Source of the DNA: Pseudomonas sp. IAC-BECa141
Lineage (GTDB): Bacteria; Pseudomonadota; Gammaproteobacteria; Pseudomonadales; Pseudomonadaceae
NCBI RefSeq assembly: GCF_020544405.1
Contig: NZ_CP065410.1
Coordinates: 868,001 to 932,000, forward strand
DNA: 64,000 bases
Direction: 5' to 3'
A program made the translations under genes and the position numbers. The notes under the pieces were generated by a model. That model had not been told where the DNA came from and ran no database searches. It saw only the letters and a program-made list of their open reading frames with translations. Positions 19,771 to 33,400 of this stretch are shown here, piece after piece; positions within the stretch are counted from its first letter, which is position 1, and each line of letters starts with the position of its first letter.

Positions 19771-21444
19771 TTAAACCTTTGCGGTAACGACCATCTTTTT
19801 CGCGTGCGCCAAGGACTCTTTGGTTAGATCGATGCCGCCAAGCATTCGCGCGACTTCTTCTATACGGTCATTCTTGCTCAGCTTCGAAACGGCCGTGTGA
19901 GTGGCCTGTTCACCACGCACCTTGTGGACGAACAAATGCTGATGCCCCTGAGCCGCGACCTGCGGCAAGTGCGTGACCGTCAATACCTGCCCGCGATCCC
20001 CGAGGCGGCGCAACAACTGGCCGACGATTTCGGCCGTCGGACCGCCAATGCCCACGTCCACTTCGTCGAACACCAGCGTCGGTACGCGAGAGGTCTGGGC
20101 GGTAATCACCTGGATGGCCAGGCTGATCCGTGACAGCTCACCGCCGGACGCCACTTTGGCCAGGGCCTTCAAAGGCTGGCCCGGGTTGGCGCTGACCAGC
20201 AGCTCGACTTGCTCCAGGCCATTGGGTTGCAGTTCGCTGCTGTTGTTGGCGCGCAACTCTATAGTGAAGCGACCTCCGGGCATGCCCAAGCGCTGAATCT
20301 CCTGCTCCACAGCGCTGGCCAGGCTGCCGGCCGCCTGATGGCGCAGCTCGCTCAGTTCCCGAGCCTTTTCCTGATAGTGGCGGGCATAGGATGCGAGTTC
20401 TTCGGAGAGACGCTCGATGGATTCATCGTTGGCGTCCAGGGCTTCAATTTCATCGAGCAGCTTCTGCTGCATCTCCGCTACTTCCGTCGGCTGTATGCGG
20501 TGTTTGCGTGCCAGCGTGTAGATGGAATCCAGACGTTCTTCCAGATATTGCAGGCGCGCCGGATCGGCATCGAAATTGTCGAGAAAGCGATTGAGTTCGC
20601 CGACGGCTTCTTCGACCTGGATCTGTGCACTGGTCAGCAGGCTGCTCGCCTCACCCAGTGCGCCGACCGAGTTGTTCACGCTCGACAGGCGATTGAGACT
20701 GGCCGTCAGGGCATTCAGCACATTGCCAGAATCGCTTTCGCTGCATTGTTCGACCACTTGTCGGCAGATGCCAAGCAGGGTTTCGGCGTTGGTCAGGTTC
20801 TTGTGTTCCTGCTCCAGTTCTTCCAGCTCATTTTCACCGAGGCCGAGGTTTTCCAGTTCTTCGAGCTGGTAGCTGAGCAACTGATGGCGTGCACGCTGTT
20901 CGTCGCCGGAGTTGGAAAGGCGTTCCAGCTCCTGGCGAGTCTGACGCCAGCGCTGGGCGGCCAGATGCACCTGGCGCGCCAGATCGGTGGCCCCGGCGTA
21001 CTCGTCGAGCAGACGTCGGTGGGTGTCGGTCTTGAGCAGGGATTGGTGTTCGTGCTGGCTGTGGATATCGATCAGCAACTCGCCGAGCGCCTTGAGATCG
21101 CCGAGCGGGCAGGGCGTGCCATTTATATAGCCGCGTGAGCGACCTTCGCAGGTGATGACCCGGCGCAGGATGCACGGGCCGTCGATTTCCAGGTCGCGCT
21201 CCGCCAGCCAGGCGCTGGCCTCGGGGATGTCGGCCAGATCGAAGGTCGCCAGAATATCGGCCTTGTCGGCGCCCGGTCGAACCACGCCGCTGTCGGCGCG
21301 ATCGCCGAGCGTCAGGCCCAGGGCATCGAGCATGATCGACTTGCCGGCGCCGGTTTCCCCGGTAATCACGCTCATGCCGCGATCGAGTTCGAGATCGAGA
21401 TGTTCAACGATGGCGTAGTTGTGTACGGACAGGTGCACCAGCAT
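19771..21444 (-). CDS. recN: DNA repair protein RecN
   Basis: RecN is an SMC-like ATPase for double-strand break repair. The 557-residue protein has the N-terminal Walker A GETGAGKS, long central coiled coils (ELEELEQEHKNLTNAETLL, RHYQEKARELSELR), the ABC signature region VASGGELSRISLA and Walker B TLVFDEVDVGIGG near the C-terminus. It is convergent with fur and divergent from grpE. No clear LexA box was found in the short upstream stretch, though some recN genes are SOS-controlled. Confidence 0.96.
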   Translation of the reverse strand: MLVHLSVHNYAIVEHLDLELDRGMSVITGETGAGKSIMLDALGLTLGDRADSGVVRPGADKADILATFDLADIPEASAWLAERDLEIDGPCILRRVITCEGRSRGYINGTPCPLGDLKALGELLIDIHSQHEHQSLLKTDTHRRLLDEYAGATDLARQVHLAAQRWRQTRQELERLSNSGDEQRARHQLLSYQLEELENLGLGENELEELEQEHKNLTNAETLLGICRQVVEQCSESDSGNVLNALTASLNRLSSVNNSVGALGEASSLLTSAQIQVEEAVGELNRFLDNFDADPARLQYLEERLDSIYTLARKHRIQPTEVAEMQQKLLDEIEALDANDESIERLSEELASYARHYQEKARELSELRHQAAGSLASAVEQEIQRLGMPGGRFTIELRANNSSELQPNGLEQVELLVSANPGQPLKALAKVASGGELSRISLAIQVITAQTSRVPTLVFDEVDVGIGGPTAEIVGQLLRRLGDRGQVLTVTHLPQVAAQGHQHLFVHKVRGEQATHTAVSKLSKNDRIEEVARMLGGIDLTKESLAHAKKMVVTAKV

Positions 21445-21603
21445 AAAGGCCGCTCCCAGGCTTCAGGTCTGGTTATTTATACAGTGTTTTGTTTCGGGCT
21501 GACAATGCCCTCACTCGGTTCGATGGGAATGATCCGATCAAATGCCTACAGCGCCCGGGAATGACAATGCAGCACTTTTTTGTAGGGTTAATCGTTGTCA
21601 GCC

Positions 21604-21630
21604 CTTGAAGCCTGATTTTGCGGCCCCATA
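21604..21630 (+). promoter_or_regulatory. Sigma-32-type heat-shock promoter upstream of grpE
   Basis: CTTGAAG (21604-21610), 13 bp spacing, CCCCATA (21624-21630). This matches the sigma-32 consensus CTTGAAA-N11-16-CCCCAT closely and lies 55 bp before the grpE start. Confidence 0.85.
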
Positions 21631-21684
21631 TACCGAGGCAGAAGCGCGAATCGAACTCGCTGACGATATTGAAAGGAGAATTCT

Positions 21685-22254
21685 ATGGCTGACGAACAGA
21701 CAGTAGATACGCAAAATCCAGAAGCCAATCAGGCGCCCGAGGCTTCGGGTGATGACCTGGCGACCCGTGTACAAGTGCTCGAAGAGCAATTGGCCGCCGC
21801 GCAGGATCAATCGCTGCGCGTAGCTGCCGATCTGCAGAACGTCCGCCGCCGTGCCGAGCAGGATGTAGAAAAGGCGCACAAGTTTGCGCTGGAAAAATTC
21901 GCCGGCGACCTGCTGCCGATCGTCGACAGCCTGGAGCGCGGCCTCGAGCTGTCGAGCCCGGACGACGAAAGCATCCGTCCGATGCGCGAAGGCATCGAGC
22001 TGACCCTGAAAATGTTCCAGGACACCCTCAAGCGCTATCAGCTTGTAGCCGTCAGCCCGCAGGAAGGCGAGCCGTTCAACGCCGTGGAACATCAGGCAAT
22101 GGCCATGCAGGAAAGTGCTGACCTGGAACCGAACAGCGTTCTGAAAGTGTTCCAGAAGGGCTACCAGCTCAATGGCCGCCTGCTGCGTCCGGCGATGGTT
22201 GTGGTCAGCAAGGCGCCGGCACCAGTTTCGCCTTCGATTGACGAGAAGGCTTGA
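21685..22254 (+). CDS. grpE: Nucleotide exchange factor GrpE
   Basis: GrpE releases ADP from DnaK. The 189-residue protein has an acidic N-terminus, a long helix ([38 protein letters not shown]) and the conserved C-terminal beta domain ([22 protein letters not shown]). A clear ribosome binding site (AAAGGAG) precedes ATG 21685, and a sigma-32-like promoter lies 55 bp upstream. dnaK follows after 102 bp. Confidence 0.97.
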   Translation: MADEQTVDTQNPEANQAPEASGDDLATRVQVLEEQLAAAQDQSLRVAADLQNVRRRAEQDVEKAHKFALEKFAGDLLPIVDSLERGLELSSPDDESIRPMREGIELTLKMFQDTLKRYQLVAVSPQEGEPFNAVEHQAMAMQESADLEPNSVLKVFQKGYQLNGRLLRPAMVVVSKAPAPVSPSIDEKA

Positions 22255-22356
22255 AATTAGCCGCAAGGCCCCCATTTAGAAGTCAAGCGTTTAAGTATTA
22301 CCGCAGTTAGCCACCACTGCTGCGGCAACCAAATCCAAAGTTTCGGGAGAGTGAAC

Positions 22357-24273
22357 ATGGGCAAAATTATCGGTATCGACCTGGGGACTACCAACTCCTG
22401 CGTCTCCGTGCTGGAAAACGGCGTAGCCAAAGTTATTGAAAACGCCGAAGGCGCGCGTACCACGCCGTCGATCATCGCTTACGCCAACGACGGTGAAATC
22501 CTGGTGGGTCAGTCCGCCAAGCGTCAGGCTGTGACCAACCCGCACAACACACTGTTCGCGGTGAAGCGCCTGATCGGCCGCCGCTTCGACGAAGAAGTCG
22601 TGCAGAAAGACATCAAGCTGGTGCCTTACAAGATCGTCAAGGCCAACAATGGTGACGCTTGGGTTGAGGCCTCTGGCAAGCAGATGGCTCCGCCGCAAAT
22701 CAGCGCCGAAGTCCTGAAGAAGATGAAGAAGACCGCCGAAGACTACCTCGGCGAAGCTGTGACCGAGGCGGTGATTACCGTTCCGGCCTACTTCAACGAC
22801 AGCCAGCGTCAGGCGACCAAAGATGCTGGTCGCATCGCCGGTCTGGACGTAAAACGTATCATCAACGAACCAACCGCAGCAGCTCTGGCTTACGGCATGG
22901 ACAAGGCCAAGGGCGATCACACCGTGATCGTTTATGACCTGGGTGGTGGTACCTTCGACGTTTCCGTGATCGAAATCGCTGAAGTTGACGGCGAGCACCA
23001 GTTCGAAGTACTGGCCACCAACGGTGATACTTTCCTAGGTGGTGAAGACTTCGACATGCGTCTGATCGACTACCTCGTCGACGAGTTCAAGAAAGAGTCC
23101 GGCATGGATCTGAAGAACGATCCTCTGGCGCTGCAGCGTCTGAAAGAAGCCGCTGAGAAAGCCAAGATCGAGCTGTCTTCTTCTCAGTCGACCGACGTCA
23201 ACCTGCCGTACATCACAGCAGATGCGACTGGTCCTAAGCACCTGAACGTGAAGATCTCTCGTGCCAAGCTCGAGTCGCTGGTCGAAGATCTGGTGAACCG
23301 TACCATCGAGCCATGCCGCATCGCTCTGAAGGATGCCGGTATCGACGCCAGCAAAATTGACGACGTGATTCTGGTCGGTGGTCAGACTCGTATGCCACTG
23401 GTGCAGAAGGCAGTTACCGATTTCTTCGGTAAGGAAGCACGTAAAGACGTGAACCCGGACGAAGCTGTTGCCATGGGTGCAGCCATCCAGGGCGCCGTTC
23501 TGGCCGGTGACGTGAAAGACGTTCTGCTGCTCGACGTCAGCCCGCTGACCCTGGGTATCGAAACCATGGGTGGCGTGATGACCGCGCTGATCGAGAAAAA
23601 CACCACGATTCCTACCAAGAAATCGCAAGTGTTCTCGACTGCCGACGACAACCAGGGCGCTGTGACCATTCACGTCCTGCAGGGCGAGCGCAAGCAAGCC
23701 GCACAGAACAAGTCTCTGGGCAAGTTCGACCTGGCCGACATTCCACCAGCTCCACGTGGCGTGCCGCAGATCGAAGTGACCTTCGACATTGACGCCAACG
23801 GCATCCTGCACGTAGGTGCGAAGGACAAGGCTACCGGCAAGACCCAGTCGATCGTGATCAAGGCCAACTCCGGTCTGTCCGACGAAGAAATCGAGCGCAT
23901 GGTGCGTGATGCCGAGGCCAACGCCGAGGAAGACCGCAAGTTCGAAGAGCTGGCCGCTGCCCGCAACCAGGGTGATGCACTGGTTCACTCGACTCGCAAG
24001 ATGATCGCTGATGCTGGCGACAAAGTGACTGCAGAAGAGAAGACTGCAATCGAAGCAGCCGTGGTTGCCCTGGAAGCTGCCGTAAAAGGCGACGACAAGG
24101 CTGCCATCGACGCCAAGGTTGAAGAGCTGTCGAAAGTCTCCGCACCGGTTGCCCAGAAGATGTACGCCGAACAGGCTCAGCCTGCCGAAGGCGCGGCGCA
24201 GCACGACGAGAAAGCTGAAAAGGCTGACGATGTCGTCGATGCCGAGTTCGAAGAAGTAAAAGACCACAAGTAA
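22357..24273 (+). CDS. dnaK: Chaperone DnaK (Hsp70)
   Basis: The 638-residue Hsp70 begins [15 protein letters not shown], with the ATPase signatures [15 protein letters not shown] and the VGGQTRMP segment, then the substrate-binding domain and a helical lid ending in an acidic tail (EFEEVKDHK). The ATG at 22357 is seven bases after GGGAG; a GTG at 22351 in the same frame is less well placed. It works with GrpE upstream and DnaJ downstream. Confidence 0.98.
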   Translation: MGKIIGIDLGTTNSCVSVLENGVAKVIENAEGARTTPSIIAYANDGEILVGQSAKRQAVTNPHNTLFAVKRLIGRRFDEEVVQKDIKLVPYKIVKANNGDAWVEASGKQMAPPQISAEVLKKMKKTAEDYLGEAVTEAVITVPAYFNDSQRQATKDAGRIAGLDVKRIINEPTAAALAYGMDKAKGDHTVIVYDLGGGTFDVSVIEIAEVDGEHQFEVLATNGDTFLGGEDFDMRLIDYLVDEFKKESGMDLKNDPLALQRLKEAAEKAKIELSSSQSTDVNLPYITADATGPKHLNVKISRAKLESLVEDLVNRTIEPCRIALKDAGIDASKIDDVILVGGQTRMPLVQKAVTDFFGKEARKDVNPDEAVAMGAAIQGAVLAGDVKDVLLLDVSPLTLGIETMGGVMTALIEKNTTIPTKKSQVFSTADDNQGAVTIHVLQGERKQAAQNKSLGKFDLADIPPAPRGVPQIEVTFDIDANGILHVGAKDKATGKTQSIVIKANSGLSDEEIERMVRDAEANAEEDRKFEELAAARNQGDALVHSTRKMIADAGDKVTAEEKTAIEAAVVALEAAVKGDDKAAIDAKVEELSKVSAPVAQKMYAEQAQPAEGAAQHDEKAEKADDVVDAEFEEVKDHK

Positions 24274-24570
24274 GTTGTTGGTCGCCCGGTTGACTGCCTT
24301 GCGGCGGTGACTGGTAGGATGTCGCCGCGCGGGAGCTTGCTCCCGCGTTGGCGTATCTGGAATACGCGAATTTTTACAGCATGCGACAAGCTTCGTGTGT
24401 TGGCGGTATGGCCGGGAATGCTCCTGCTTTTCGCGCTGCAAATACCGCATGAACCAAAGACCAGGATCGTTGAATTGACGTGAGTTGGGTCCGGGCCTGT
24501 ATTGGGGCTCAACGAGTTTGGCGAAGCTCAGGAGGGGTTTGCCGAACGTCCTCAAGAGTATGAAGAACTT
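24274..24570 (+). other. dnaK-dnaJ intergenic region
   Basis: This 297-bp gap is long for a chaperone operon. It contains the REP-like palindrome at 24328-24347 and no open frame with a usable start that continues beyond the DnaJ frame. I see no sigma-32 consensus, so dnaJ may depend on read-through from grpE-dnaK or on a promoter I cannot recognise. Confidence 0.5.
24328..24347. repeat. REP-like palindrome between dnaK and dnaJ
   Basis: CGCGGGAGCTTGCTCCCGCG is a perfect palindrome of the type found in many intergenic copies in P. fluorescens-group genomes. It is the only clear copy in this window. Such elements are thought to be moved by REP-associated tyrosine transposases. Confidence 0.7.
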
Positions 24571-25695
24571 ATGGCAAAGCGTGACTATTACGAAGTGTTG
24601 GGTGTTGAGCGCAGCTCAAGCGAAGCAGACCTGAAAAAGGCCTATCGCCGTTTGGCAATGAAGCACCACCCGGACCGTAATCCCGGTGACAAAGCGTCGG
24701 AAGATCTGTTCAAAGAGGCCAACGAAGCCTACGAAGTGCTCTCCGATTCAAGCAAGCGTGCAGCGTACGACCAGTACGGTCATGCCGGCGTCGACTCAAG
24801 CATGGGCGGCGGTGGTGCAGGCTTCGGCGGTCAGAACTTCTCCGACATCTTCGGTGATGTCTTCAGTGATTTCTTCGGTGGCGGTCGCGGCGGTTCCCGC
24901 GGTGGCGCACAGCGTGGCAGCGATTTGCGCTACACCCTGGAGCTGAACCTGGAAGAAGCGGTGCGCGGCACGACCGTGAATATCCGCGTTCCGACATTGG
25001 TCAACTGCAAGCCATGCGATGGTTCGGGCGCCAAGAAAGGCTCGTCGCCGTCGACTTGTCCGACGTGCGGCGGCATCGGCCAGGTGCGCATGCAGCAAGG
25101 CTTCTTCTCGGTGCAGCAGACCTGCCCGCGCTGCCATGGCCAGGGCAAGATCATTTCCGACCCGTGCGATTCCTGCCACGGCGACGGTCGCGTCGAAGAA
25201 TACAAAACCCTCTCCGTCAAAGTGCCGGCCGGTGTCGACACGGGTGACCGCATCCGTCTGTCCGGCGAAGGCGAGGCGGGTACTCAGGGTGGTCCGACCG
25301 GCGACCTGTACGTCGTGATCAACGTCCGCGAACACGACATCTTCCAGCGTGACGGCAAGCACCTGTTCTGCGAAGTGCCGATCAGCTTCGTCGATGCAGC
25401 CCTGGGTGGCGAGCTGGAAATTCCGACCCTCGACGGTCGCGTCAAACTGAAGATTCCGGAAGGGACTCAGACCGGCAAGCAGTTCCGTGTACGCGGCAAG
25501 GGTGTTGCGCCGGTACGTGGCGGTGGTGCGGGCGATCTGATGTGCCGTGTGGCAGTCGAAACGCCGGTCAATCTGAATCGTCGTCAGCGTGAACTGCTGG
25601 AAGAGTTCCGCAGTTCCCTGGCGGACGACAACAGTCACTCCCCGAAAACCACCGGTTGGTTCGACGGTGTGAAACGCTTCTTCGGCGATCTGTAA
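24571..25695 (+). CDS. dnaJ: Chaperone DnaJ (Hsp40)
   Basis: The 374-residue class I J-protein has an N-terminal J domain with HPD in KHHPDRNPG, a Gly/Phe linker ([17 protein letters not shown]), four CxxCxGxG-type zinc motifs ([32 protein letters not shown]) and two C-terminal substrate domains. Start 24571 ([11 protein letters not shown]) matches the family; the 23 codons upstream in frame do not. Confidence 0.97.
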   Translation: MAKRDYYEVLGVERSSSEADLKKAYRRLAMKHHPDRNPGDKASEDLFKEANEAYEVLSDSSKRAAYDQYGHAGVDSSMGGGGAGFGGQNFSDIFGDVFSDFFGGGRGGSRGGAQRGSDLRYTLELNLEEAVRGTTVNIRVPTLVNCKPCDGSGAKKGSSPSTCPTCGGIGQVRMQQGFFSVQQTCPRCHGQGKIISDPCDSCHGDGRVEEYKTLSVKVPAGVDTGDRIRLSGEGEAGTQGGPTGDLYVVINVREHDIFQRDGKHLFCEVPISFVDAALGGELEIPTLDGRVKLKIPEGTQTGKQFRVRGKGVAPVRGGGAGDLMCRVAVETPVNLNRRQRELLEEFRSSLADDNSHSPKTTGWFDGVKRFFGDL

Positions 25696-26511
<816 letters not shown>

Positions 26512-26523
26512 GATGTTCTGAAG

Positions 26524-26554
26524 CCGGCGCAAACGCCCTGTTTGTGCCGGTTTT
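26524..26554 (+). terminator. Rho-independent terminator after dapB
   Basis: An 11-bp stem (CCGGCGCAAAC with GTTTGTGCCGG, one G-T pair) and a five-base loop are followed by TTTTG. Confidence 0.88.
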
Positions 26555-26684
26555 GCTCCACCCGGCGACGCCCTGTCGCATTCTCCGGCCTTTCGGGCTC
26601 ATTGGCGGTAGACCAAAAATCCCTTTTTCTGTAAGCTACAGCTTTAGTGTGTCCACTAAAAGCGCGCAGAATAATTCAGTGAAG

Positions 26685-26722
26685 AAGCGGGGTGACGTGT
26701 CCATACGTCACTCCGCTTTTTT
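26685..26722 (+). promoter_or_regulatory. Attenuator-like terminator in the carA leader
   Basis: A 14-bp stem (AAGCGGGGTGACGT with ACGTCACTCCGCTT) and a six-base loop are followed by a T run, a textbook intrinsic terminator 46 bp before the carA start. It must be read through for carA expression, so it is likely an attenuator. Pyrimidine and arginine control of carAB through the leader is known in P. aeruginosa. Confidence 0.8.
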
Positions 26723-26771
26723 ACAACCTGCGATTGCCCTTTCATGCGTTATTTACGGGAGGTCTTCTTGA
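26697..26771 (+). CDS. Possible carA leader peptide
   Basis: GTG at 26697, or GTG at 26679 in the same frame, begins a short frame ([17 protein letters not shown]..., 24 codons from 26697). It is read through the attenuator hairpin and ends with a TGA at 26769-26771 that overlaps the carA TTG start. The position suggests a leader peptide coupling translation to anti-termination. The frame also stays open upstream to 26508, so chance cannot be excluded. Confidence 0.4.
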   Translation: MSIRHSAFLQPAIALSCVIYGRSS

Positions 26772-27904
26772 CTAAGCCAGCCATACTCGCCCTTGCTGAT
26801 GGCAGCATTTTTCGCGGCGAAGCCATTGGAGCCGACGGTCAGACCGTTGGTGAGGTGGTGTTCAACACCGCAATGACCGGCTATCAGGAAATCCTTACCG
26901 ATCCTTCCTACGCCCAACAGATCGTTACCCTGACTTACCCGCACATCGGCAACACCGGTACCACGCCGGAAGACGCCGAGTCCGACCGCGTCTGGTCCGC
27001 TGGCCTGGTCATCCGTGACCTGCCTCTGGTAGCGAGCAACTGGCGTAACACGATGTCTCTGTCCGATTACCTGAAAGCCAACAATGTTGTGGCAATCGCT
27101 GGTATCGACACCCGCCGCCTGACCCGCATTCTGCGTGAAAAAGGCGCACAGAACGGCTGCATCATGGCCGGCGACAACATTTCCGAAGAAGCGGCCATCG
27201 CCGCGGCGCAAGGCTTCCCGGGCCTGAAGGGCATGGACCTGGCGAAAGTCGTCAGCACCAAGACCCAATACGAATGGCGCTCCACTGTCTGGGATCTGAA
27301 AACCGACAGCCACGCGACCATCGAAGCCTCCGAACTCCCTTATCACGTGGTTGCCTACGACTACGGCGTCAAGGTCAACATCCTGCGCATGCTGGTCGAG
27401 CGCGGCTGCCGCGTGACCGTTGTGCCGGCGCAAACCCCGGCTGCCGACGTACTCGCCCTGAAACCGGACGGCGTGTTCCTGTCCAACGGCCCTGGCGATC
27501 CGGAGCCTTGCGACTACGCGATCAAGGCAATCAAGGAAGTGCTGGAAACCGAAATTCCGGTCTTCGGCATCTGCCTCGGTCACCAACTTCTGGCCCTGGC
27601 CTCTGGCGCCAAGACCCTGAAAATGGGTCACGGCCACCACGGTGCCAACCACCCGGTTCAGGATCTGGACACGGGCGTCGTGATGATCACCAGCCAGAAC
27701 CACGGTTTCGCGGTTGACGAAGAAACCCTGCCAGCCAACGTCCGTGCGATCCACAAATCGCTGTTCGACGGCACCTTGCAAGGTATCGAGCGCACCGACA
27801 AGAGCGCGTTCAGCTTCCAGGGTCACCCTGAGGCGAGCCCGGGCCCGAACGATGTGGCCCCTCTGTTTGACCGCTTCATCAACGAGATGGCCAAGCGACG
27901 CTAA
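26768..27904 (+). CDS. carA: Carbamoyl-phosphate synthase small subunit
   Basis: CarA is the glutaminase subunit that supplies ammonia to CarB for carbamoyl phosphate (arginine and pyrimidines). The 378-residue protein has the small-chain N-terminal domain ([16 protein letters not shown]) and a class I glutamine amidotransferase domain with the nucleophile Cys in [13 protein letters not shown] and the His in [11 protein letters not shown]. The likely start is TTG at 26768, five bases after GGGAGG (26758-26763). The in-frame ATG at 26744 would place that ribosome binding site inside the gene. carB follows after 126 bp. Confidence 0.96.
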   Translation: MTKPAILALADGSIFRGEAIGADGQTVGEVVFNTAMTGYQEILTDPSYAQQIVTLTYPHIGNTGTTPEDAESDRVWSAGLVIRDLPLVASNWRNTMSLSDYLKANNVVAIAGIDTRRLTRILREKGAQNGCIMAGDNISEEAAIAAAQGFPGLKGMDLAKVVSTKTQYEWRSTVWDLKTDSHATIEASELPYHVVAYDYGVKVNILRMLVERGCRVTVVPAQTPAADVLALKPDGVFLSNGPGDPEPCDYAIKAIKEVLETEIPVFGICLGHQLLALASGAKTLKMGHGHHGANHPVQDLDTGVVMITSQNHGFAVDEETLPANVRAIHKSLFDGTLQGIERTDKSAFSFQGHPEASPGPNDVAPLFDRFINEMAKRR

Positions 27905-28030
27905 GCGCTCGCCTTGAGACTGTAGCGAGAAGCCTCTTGAGGGCGGCCCCGGAACCGGCGGCCCCCTCGGGACTTCAGAAATCGATCAAGACGGCTTGCC
28001 GACTGACCTGCGGATTTGAGTGACAAACCC

Positions 28031-31248
<3,218 letters not shown>

Positions 31249-31252
<4 letters not shown>

Positions 31253-31725
31253 ATAAATACCCAATGACCGTCCAGGGCTCCAAAGCCCTGGAAGAAGAGC
31301 ATGCTCACCTGACCAAGGTCGTTCGTCCGAAGCTCAGCCAGGACATCGGTACGGCCCGCGAGTTGGGTGACTTGAAAGAAAACGCTGAATACCATGCCGC
31401 GCGCGAACAGCAAGGCATGGTCGAGGCGCGGATCCGTGACATCGAAGGCCGCCTGCAGAACGCGGTGATCATCGACGTGACGACCATTCCGCACACCGGC
31501 AAAGTGATTTTCGGCACCACCGTCGAAATCGCCAACGTCGAAACTGATGAAAGCGTCACTTACCAGATCGTGGGTGAGGATGAAGCGGACATCAAACTCG
31601 GCAAGATTTCCGTCGGCTCTCCGATCGCTCGCGCCTTGATTGCCAAGGAAGAGGGCGACACGGTCGTCGTGAAAACGCCGGGCGGCGATATCGAGTACGA
31701 GATTGTCGAAGTCCGTCACATCTGA
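31249..31725 (+). CDS. greA: Transcription elongation factor GreA
   Basis: GreA rescues backtracked RNA polymerase by stimulating transcript cleavage. The 158-residue protein has the N-terminal coiled coil with the acidic tip ([20 protein letters not shown]) and the C-terminal FKBP-like domain ([36 protein letters not shown]). It starts with ATGA overlapping the carB stop, so the two are translationally coupled. Confidence 0.97.
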
Positions 31726-32158
31726 GAGTGGGCGCCCGCTGCATGCGGGCGCGATGCTCTGGCAACTGGCCCAGATGTTGTGGGTTGGTGGCTTGTGGCT
31801 GGTTCATCTCGGTCTGCGACCGGTGCTGGGTCAAATCGGCCTGGCACCGCTGTTGATCGATGAAGTTGCAACTACGTTTGAAGTGGCGGTGGTGGGTTTC
31901 GCCGTTGCGTGCTTGATATTTCAGGCTTTGGTGCTGGTACAGGCCGAAGGCCTTGCCAGTCTATGGCGGGATTTTCGCGGACAGGTGTTGCTGATGGCGT
32001 TGTATGCGTGTGCGATGTTTGTCGCAGTGCGTGTCGGCTGGCCGGATGCGCAGCGCTGGCAGGAGTTCAGCTTTCTTGTACTGGGTTTCTCCGGGTTGGT
32101 GCTGGTTTTGCAGCCGGTGCCGGGATGGAGTGGCAGGGTGCGCGAAGCACACCCTTGA
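31703..32158 (+). CDS. Small inner-membrane protein (DUF4149-like)
   Basis: The 151-residue protein has about four hydrophobic segments, with the family-like opening [25 protein letters not shown]. It resembles DUF4149 membrane proteins; no function is known to me. The start is uncertain: TTG 31703 overlaps the end of greA and gives a polar N-terminal extension ([15 protein letters not shown]); the first ATG is 31754. It sits in the usual Pseudomonas position between greA and the convergent yhbY. Confidence 0.7.
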   Translation: MSKSVTSESGRPLHAGAMLWQLAQMLWVGGLWLVHLGLRPVLGQIGLAPLLIDEVATTFEVAVVGFAVACLIFQALVLVQAEGLASLWRDFRGQVLLMALYACAMFVAVRVGWPDAQRWQEFSFLVLGFSGLVLVLQPVPGWSGRVREAHP

Positions 32159-32167
32159 CCCTGGCCA

Positions 32168-32476
32168 TCACTTGAAGCGATGGACGTTCGACAGCTGCTT
32201 GTTGACGCTGAAGTTCTTGCGGTAAATCAGTGCCATCTTGCCGATGACTTGAACCAGATCGGCCTTGCCGACCTTGCACAGCTCTGCAATGGACGCCAGG
32301 CGCGCCTCACGATCGAGGATGTTGAGCTTGATCTTGATCAGCTCGTGATCCGCCAATGCGCGTTCGAGTTCGGCTAAAACACCCTCAGTCAAACCGTTGT
32401 CAGCCACAGTCAGAACTGGTTTCAGGTGGTGGCCAATGGATTTGTACTGTTTCTTCTGCTCGGGAGTGAGCGGCAT
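32168..32476 (-). CDS. yhbY: CRS1/YhbY-family ribosome-associated RNA-binding protein
   Basis: The 102-residue CRM-domain protein has the family start MPLTPEQKKQYKSIGHHLKP, the helix GVLAELERALADHELIKIK and a GxxG-like loop in QVIGKMALIYRKN. E. coli YhbY binds pre-50S particles. It is divergent from rlmE, another 50S maturation gene, with 101 bp between them. Confidence 0.94.
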   Translation of the reverse strand: MPLTPEQKKQYKSIGHHLKPVLTVADNGLTEGVLAELERALADHELIKIKLNILDREARLASIAELCKVGKADLVQVIGKMALIYRKNFSVNKQLSNVHRFK

Positions 32477-32577
32477 AATCTGACCCTTTCGTCTGGATTC
32501 TGTAAAATGGCGGCCATTTTACCCGAGGGCTCGTGGATCCGCCCAATTAATCACGACCCTAATCAACGAGGTGCCCA

Positions 32578-33207
32578 ATGGCGCGTTCCAAGACAAGCCT
32601 TGGTTGGCTGAAAAGACATGTCAATGACCCCTATGTGAAGCAGGCGCAGAAGGACGGTTACCGTTCGCGTGCGAGTTACAAGCTTCTGGAGGTCCAGGAA
32701 AAATACAAACTGATCCGGCCCGGCATGAGCGTTGTCGACCTGGGCGCCGCGCCCGGCGGCTGGTCGCAGGTCACCAGTCGGTTGATCGGTGGTCAGGGGC
32801 GTCTGATCGCTTCGGACATCCTGGAAATGGACAGCATTCCGGATGTGACCTTCATTCAGGGGGATTTCACTCAGGATGAAGTCCTTGCTCAAATCCTTGA
32901 GGCGGTGGGTAATTCACAGGTGGACCTTGTGATTTCCGATATGGCCCCCAATATGAGTGGTACGCCCGCCGTAGATATGCCGAAAGCCATGTTTCTTTGC
33001 GAACTGGCGCTTGACCTGGCGGAGCGGATTCTCAAGCCGGGCGGTAATTTCCTGATCAAGATTTTTCAGGGCGAAGGGTTCGATACTTATCTGAAGGACG
33101 CTCGTCGGAAATTCGACAAGGTCCAGATGATTAAACCGGACTCTTCCCGCGACAGTTCCCGCGAGCAATATATGCTGGCTTGGGGCTATCGCGGTCACAG
33201 TGAGTAA
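32578..33207 (+). CDS. rlmE: 23S rRNA (uridine-2'-O)-methyltransferase RlmE (FtsJ/RrmJ)
   Basis: RlmE methylates U2552 of 23S rRNA in late 50S assembly. The 209-residue protein has the basic N-terminus ([19 protein letters not shown]) with the first catalytic Lys, the AdoMet loop [14 protein letters not shown], the catalytic Asp in [11 protein letters not shown] and the Lys in [11 protein letters not shown]. ftsH follows after 193 bp, as in E. coli, where the pair is heat-inducible; I could not identify a sigma-32 promoter here. Confidence 0.97.
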   Translation: MARSKTSLGWLKRHVNDPYVKQAQKDGYRSRASYKLLEVQEKYKLIRPGMSVVDLGAAPGGWSQVTSRLIGGQGRLIASDILEMDSIPDVTFIQGDFTQDEVLAQILEAVGNSQVDLVISDMAPNMSGTPAVDMPKAMFLCELALDLAERILKPGGNFLIKIFQGEGFDTYLKDARRKFDKVQMIKPDSSRDSSREQYMLAWGYRGHSE

Positions 33208-33400
33208 AACGAGGTTTTTTGCCGGGGTGATAGGTTTTTCGTATTTCGCCCCGCGTGCATAAGCGAATATTGTGTAGAAAGTGTTTCACAAAGGGTTACA
33301 GACGGCGCCTGCCAGAGCTGTAGGTAATGTAGTAAGTTAGGCCGGTGAATATCATGCGAAGCGCGCGCCAGTAGCGGAGCTTGCTTCAGAGGGTAGTTAA

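Noticed and set aside
33208..33400. Possible small RNA or heat-shock promoter between rlmE and ftsH
   Set aside because: No sigma-32 consensus, no strong hairpin and no terminator could be identified.
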